A stretch of DNA of 64,000 nucleotides from Mermis nigrescens (taxonomy: Eukaryota > Nematoda > Enoplea > Mermithida > Mermithidae), in assembly GCA_036768485.1 (NCBI GenBank), contig JAVLUZ010000729.1:558001-622000 (forward strand), read 5' to 3'. The position numbers were made by a program, and so were the translations under genes. The notes below the pieces were generated by a model that had not been told where the DNA came from, did not search any database, and was given only the letters and a program-made list of their open reading frames with translations. Below, one piece after another: positions 59,200-64,000 of this stretch (position 1 is the stretch's first letter; each line of letters starts with the position of its first letter).

Positions 59200-61671
59200 T
59201 TTTAATTAGCAAGATTTGGAAATACAATACTAGATTTCATTTACTGTGCGGTTCTTCTTATAATTGAATGGTTTAAACTTTACAAAGCTACTAGTTGTAG
59301 AAGAAACAAACATTCTGATTAGTAATTCTTATGTTACGTAGAACATCGTGTAAAGAAATATGCTTCCAAAACTTTCGAATTTTAGTGGGATTAATAATTT
59401 CGATATTGCTCTGATATAACGATCAGCATTTATTAAGAAATGAAACCTCTATGAATGTTCTAAAAACAAATTAACATTAGGTGTTAATCACTTTACACTA
59501 CTCTTCATGCGCCCCTAGCAGACGTATCACATCTGTTTCCATATATATTTTACGACTTTAGAGAAAAAACAAGTTACCGTGAGGCTCTAGAATGAAGCTT
59601 ATTATATAGTGTAAACTTTACATTAGCAACGAGTGTAAAGAAGATTTTGGTCGGATTTGTAAATTCGATATTACTCGGATATTACGATCAACCTTCATGA
59701 AAAAATTACGTCTCCATAACGGTTTAATGACAAATAGACACAGATGTAAACCACTTTACATCACTGTTGAGTGTAAACAAACGCGCCCAGCTGACGTCCC
59801 TTCCATGTAAATTTTCAGATTTCGGCAAAAAATTTAGGTTTTTGCAAAGCTCTAGAACGAAGATAAACCACTTTACATCACTGTTGAGTGTAAACAAACG
59901 CGCCCAGCTGACGTCCCTTATTTGATTCCATGTAAATTTTCAGATTTCGCAAAAAATCAGGTTTTCGCAAAGCTCTAGAACGAAGAATAATTAGCAGTGT
60001 AAACTTTACACAACCACCTAGTGTAAAGAGGATTTTATTCCGATTTGTAAATCTGATATTACTCGGATATTATTATCAACATTTATGAAAAATTGCATGT
60101 CTACAACGGTCTGAGGACAAATAAACAATGAGTGTAAACTACTTTACATCACTGTTGGATGTAAACAAATGCGCCTACGTGACGTCTCACATTTGATTCT
60201 TTGAAAATTTCCAGACTCCAGGAAAAAATTAGGTTTCTGGAATGCTCAAAAACGAAGATAAATACATATGTAGTGTAAACTTCATGTAAACACCTAGTGT
60301 AAAGAAGATTTTGGTCAGATTCGTAATTTTGATATTGTTCCGATATTACGATTAATATTTATGAAAAAATTAGGTCTCCATAATGTTCTATGGGCAAACT
60401 AACAATAGGTGTAAACCACTTTACAACACTGTAGAGTGTAAACATATGCGCCAGACTGGCATATCAAATTAGGTTCCTGGTCCATTTCTAGACTTGATAA
60501 TCAGTGTCCCTGACTCATAACCGGAGAAGCAGGCAGAAAAAACAAGACAGAAACGCATTTTTAAAACATCAAATTTTTGACTTTACACTCGCTAAATAAT
60601 AATGTATAGACAATTTGCTTTGCATGCACCCGATATAAAGCACTTTATTTTTATTCTATTGGACTTATCCCGACTTCTGGACGGCAAAAGTGGCGAACAA
60701 AAAACGCATCAAAAACGTATTTTCCATCATTTAGAACACTGTAAACTTTAAAATTCCGTACCGAACTCCCCATTGAGTTTAAAGAAATTCGGTTTGGTAC
60801 AATTTGTAGCTTTTAAATCGTAGTACATTCCTGTGTGCCAAAAATTCTCTTGCAAAAATTATTTGGTATGATTTATTAATCAAAATTCGGAAAAAACGTG
60901 TTTTTTCGCCCATTTTTTACCTCTGATTTCGAACTTTACACCCCCATAAATAACTCAATATTGTGTTTTTTTAATGCGGTTTGCTGCGATGTGTAGCCCC
61001 TTAAAGGCACTTTATTACTGCTGTATTCAATTTTCCCTGACTCAAAAGCGGAAAAATTTGGCAGAGAAATCTTAGTTAAAATCCGTTCTTTTACACCATC
61101 AACTAGAGTGTAAACTTTAAACCCCAGGATCTAACTCACCATGGAGCGTAAAAGACTTTACTTATATGCAGAATGTAGCCCTTAATCCGCTCTACATTTC
61201 TGTCAGAAAACATTTTGAAAAACTCATAACTCTAGTTAGTATCAGACATAAGCAGGTTGAAAACTCGACCAAAAAGTGCTTTTTTCACCCCCAGATTTTC
61301 GCACTCTTTACACTGCCATTCGATAACTAATGCGAATTTCAAAACAAAAAAATGCCATCTGTAGAATTCATCCCTCTATTATCCTATGCTGTTCAATTCT
61401 TCAAATCATCAATACTCAGTTGTCCACGTGCCGCATTATAAATGTCCCAAAATTTGTCCTATGTTATAACGTTACGCAAAAACTTTACACTCTTCTTTAC
61501 ACAGTCAGTTTCGAGTTTAAAGAAAAACAAAAAACTACGTGCAGCGAATTTTTTTATTATCTTTCTTTTAAAAAAAACCACACCTTCCAGAAGTGTCCCG
61601 TTATAGCTGTAGGGGGAGTGCACAGGTGTTAGGGGTACCCAAGTATATTATAGGTATCGCGCTAACGCGCT
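59200..61671 (-). repeat. Right GTGTAAA-rich arm, inverted relative to the left arm
   Basis: Units of about 272-277 bp repeat with CACTTTACATCACTGTTGAG and AACAAACGCGCC at 59753, 59871, 60145 and 60417, the first pair being a 118-bp internal duplication. AGTGTAAAGAAGATTTTGG recurs at 59632, 60019 and 60296. It ends GGGGTACCCAAGTATATTAT and CGCGCTAACGCGCTAC, the complement of the left arm's opening. A 100-residue frame at 61330 is repeat sequence. Confidence 0.8.
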
Positions 61672-61975
61672 ACCTATGATATTCAAAAACCTTAATAATG
61701 CCGATTTCGAGTTTTAATAGATTTATTATTCGAGTGTGAATATTTACTGAAAGTAAACGTTCACAAAATTGTATTGAATAATTTAAAAAATTGGCAAAAA
61801 AGGGTGATATTTGTTCGGCAAATATTTTTGGCATCTAATTATAATCATCAAACTAGAAGTACAGTGTATTAAAACTTACTTTGCTAGCTTCTAATACGAT
61901 GATAATGGCAAAAAGATGATACATATGAAGTTGCTATCCTTGGCTAAAATTCTGAGAACGGTAACAAATATTAGG

Positions 61976-62084
61976 TCAATTACGAATGAATTTTTTTGTA
62001 GCCAATTCGATCGATGAAGTCATAACAATTTGGTCAATTATTAATAAATTCCATTTCAGCTAATTTGATCGATGACGTCATACA
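61976..62084. promoter_or_regulatory. Paired CRE-like sites in a 58-bp tandem duplication
   Basis: Two imperfect copies contain GATCGATGAAGTCAT and GATCGATGACGTCAT. The second includes the full cAMP-response palindrome TGACGTCA at 62073-62080; the first has TGAAGTCA at 62015-62022. It lies upstream of the recovered class B receptor exons. Function is inference. Confidence 0.3.
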
Positions 62085-62869
62085 ATTTCGATACGTTGCT
62101 CGTATGAAATATAACGATTTCATCGATTATCATTGTAACCACGGAATCAATTCTCAAAATAAGAGAGGAAACCTGATTTTACAACAGGTTTCACAGCTTA
62201 AATCGTGATTAAAGCTGAAAAAGTACGAGAAATTAGCTCATTGTTCGCTTAATCAACCTTCCTCGATTATCTAAACTTCCGTACTTTCTCTTTTGTCGAA
62301 AACTCTCATTTTCGAGTCGAGCATCTAAGAATGGAACCTAATGAACATTTGGGCCATTTTTCCCTAAGTGTACTTCAAAAAATCTGCTAAACTCTTCGAA
62401 GAGTGGGCAAGCAGAAGGAGACCTCAACCGCTAAAGTACGGCTTAAACAATACTCTGTTCGGCAATGTGACAGCTGTTCTTGTCAGTTGACGTAGCAAGC
62501 GAAAAGCTTCATGTGATTAGAGATATCGGAAACTCAATCTTAAAGTAGTTTTTATAGAAAAAGTTGATACAGTAAACGTTCGAACATAATGTTCTCGTAT
62601 AGGAAACTAAAACTTGTGTCATGTTGTTTAGATTTTTAACAAAATACTGCGTTCCGTTTAAAATATACAAGAAGGCAAACAACATTGGGAATGAGTTAGA
62701 GAAAAATGCCGAAACTTCCGAAATTGCGTAAATTTTCCCGAAAATAGCGACGAGTAGATAAAGTAATAAAATCGTTCGATGTGTATAAGAAGTGCAAAGA
62801 TTGAGCCCTGCATAGCTTTGAAATTTTACTTTGAAAGTTTGAAAAATTAGGTATGAACCATAGTAGCAC

Positions 62870-63140
62870 AGAATTGGTCTGGGGGGGCAGTCGGTCCTGG
62901 GATCGGATCAGCCAGATAGCTCTTTTAGGGCTAAAAATTTCAACCAAAACTGGTATAATATGCCGAAATAGCGTGAAAACTATTTCAATTCACAGTTTCT
63001 GGTTCGTTACAAACACCTTTGCAAGAAATCCTTGATTTTAATCCATTTTTGGCCTATTTTCCTTACAAAATATCATTTTTCCCTTCTGATAGTTTTTAGA
63101 TCACAAACGTCCCTCTACGTGCATCTCTGGTTCCTACTAG
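62870..63140 (+). repeat. R4 dispersed repeat copy
   Basis: GGTCTGGGGGGGCAGTCGGT, AAACTGGTATAATATGCCGA and AATAGCGTGAAAACTAT follow the R4 order. Confidence 0.5.
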
Positions 63141-64000
63141 TCGTTAACAGATTAAAAATCTGGGGCAGACTGGATGAATCTTTTAAAATTACTTTCTACT
63201 ATTTTTTCGATTGAATTCGAATATTTCAATCGCTTTCAAGCGCCGCCTAAAAATTTCTCATTTGCAACTTTAAGCTATTATTTACATATGCCAGAACTTT
63301 TCAAAGTCGAATCAAGCTGGCAACTTCAATTTTCATTTATTTATCACTTTTATTCTCATTATTTAAAATTCTCATCATTTTTATCGTGAACGTTTATATT
63401 TCGTCAAGGTTCCTAACTCAAAGCCCCATAAAAAACGTTAGAATTTCGAAAAAAGTCAGCGAAAAGCGAATAATCTGGATTCCAAAAACTACCGCCCTCA
63501 ACTCGGAAAAGTAGCAAACCGGCAATTTCAGGCATAATGATCTACGTACTTAAGCGGGAATAATCGAGTAGCATCACGCATAAATTATAGAATAGAGCGA
63601 AAAAGAGTACAAATTAGGCTTAGCTGTCTCCGAGTCATTTTCTGGCTCGAGCATGAAGGACCGGAAGCGAAGAGTACAATACACGCATAGTGACTAGCAA
63701 TCTACGTCCTTCAGAAATCTCTTACTGGTGGCCCGTACAGGCCTTTTATTTCATTACTATTTTAACAATCGATTCGGCTATAAGGAGAAAAATGCTAAAA
63801 TTAAGCAAATTCCTCAGGGTTGGATAAAACGGAAAGAATGGTTTCGACGCCGTTCGCTTCCGGTCCAGAATTAAATTTGCTCCATCCCTTAAATCGAATG
63901 GACCAATTAAAGCGCGTCAAATTTTAAAAATACGACCGAAACTTTTCGAAAATAATGACGAGCTTAGCCGCGTTAGCTGAAGCAAGCTAGGAAAACGGAA

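Larger units (their letters stand above)
61672..64000. other. Region upstream of the class B receptor exons, no gene recognised
   Basis: It holds a short imperfect tandem pair at 61976-62084 with TGACGTCA, and an R4 copy at 62870-63140. The block 63590-64000 is GC-richer and could hold the receptor's missing 5' exon (minus strand), but no open frame there is convincing. Confidence 0.4.

Noticed and set aside
46149..61671. One 15.5 kb autonomous transposon (Maverick-like) defined by the outer inverted repeats
   Set aside because: The interior carries ordinary host receptor exons whose last two exons lie outside the left terminus in phase. No polymerase, integrase or transposase was seen, and no clear target-site duplication flanks the outer ends.
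59200..61671. CRISPR-like array
   Set aside because: The units are about 275 bp, imperfect and without short unique spacers, and the window is from an animal genome with spliced genes.
63590..64000. Missing signal-peptide exon of the class B receptor on the minus strand
   Set aside because: A short frame beginning MRVLYSS near 63690 was considered, but it is not clearly hydrophobic and no matching donor could be fixed.
1..64000. tRNA or rRNA genes
   Set aside because: No segment with a convincing tRNA B-box and cloverleaf or rRNA core was found by eye; a tRNAscan or Rfam search would settle this.

Overview
This is a 64 kb AT-rich window of an animal nuclear genome with large introns, abundant non-autonomous repeats and GT-AG spliced genes. 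The content suggests an ecdysozoan, most probably a nematode: there is a labial/Hox1 gene beside two compact seven-helix receptors with almost no N-terminus (nematode serpentine/Srx style). That assignment is inference from gene families, not proof.

Four genes can be rebuilt with matching splice phases. (1) A labial-class Hox gene on the + strand, three coding exons (4676-5522, 17202-17598, 18790-19093, 515 aa), with a YKWM Pbx-binding motif in exon 1 and a homeodomain split by an intron inside codon 48. Its 11.7 kb first intron and 4.7 kb upstream region hold candidate Hox/PBC, Meis and TCF sites. (2) and (3) Two tandem, paralogous two-exon seven-helix receptors on the + strand (30488-32563 and 37722-41279), with an intron at the same place and phase. 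(4) A secretin-like (class B1) GPCR on the - strand, rebuilt as eleven exons from 57715 down to 44172 (481 aa, first exon or exons missing), with six ectodomain cysteines, seven helices and a C-terminal tail. Receptor 2 and the class B gene are convergent.

The rest is repeat-rich intron and intergenic DNA: at least nine copies of a roughly 300 bp family (R1), other C-rich dispersed families (R2-R5), hAT-like elements with CAGTGGCGGATCC-type ends, short MITEs, a decayed Ty3/gypsy-like reverse transcriptase fragment, and 1.2 kb of AAT/ATT microsatellite. The most striking structure is a mirror pair at 46.15-48.6 and 58.4-61.67 kb: matching outer termini, GTGTAAA-rich arrays and inner inverted-repeat elements in opposite orientation. 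Together they bracket nine of the eleven class B receptor exons, like a pair of Foldback-type arms.

The Hox gene would act in the nucleus as a patterning transcription factor; the three receptors would act at the plasma membrane. The sequence gives no evidence that the four genes form one pathway.
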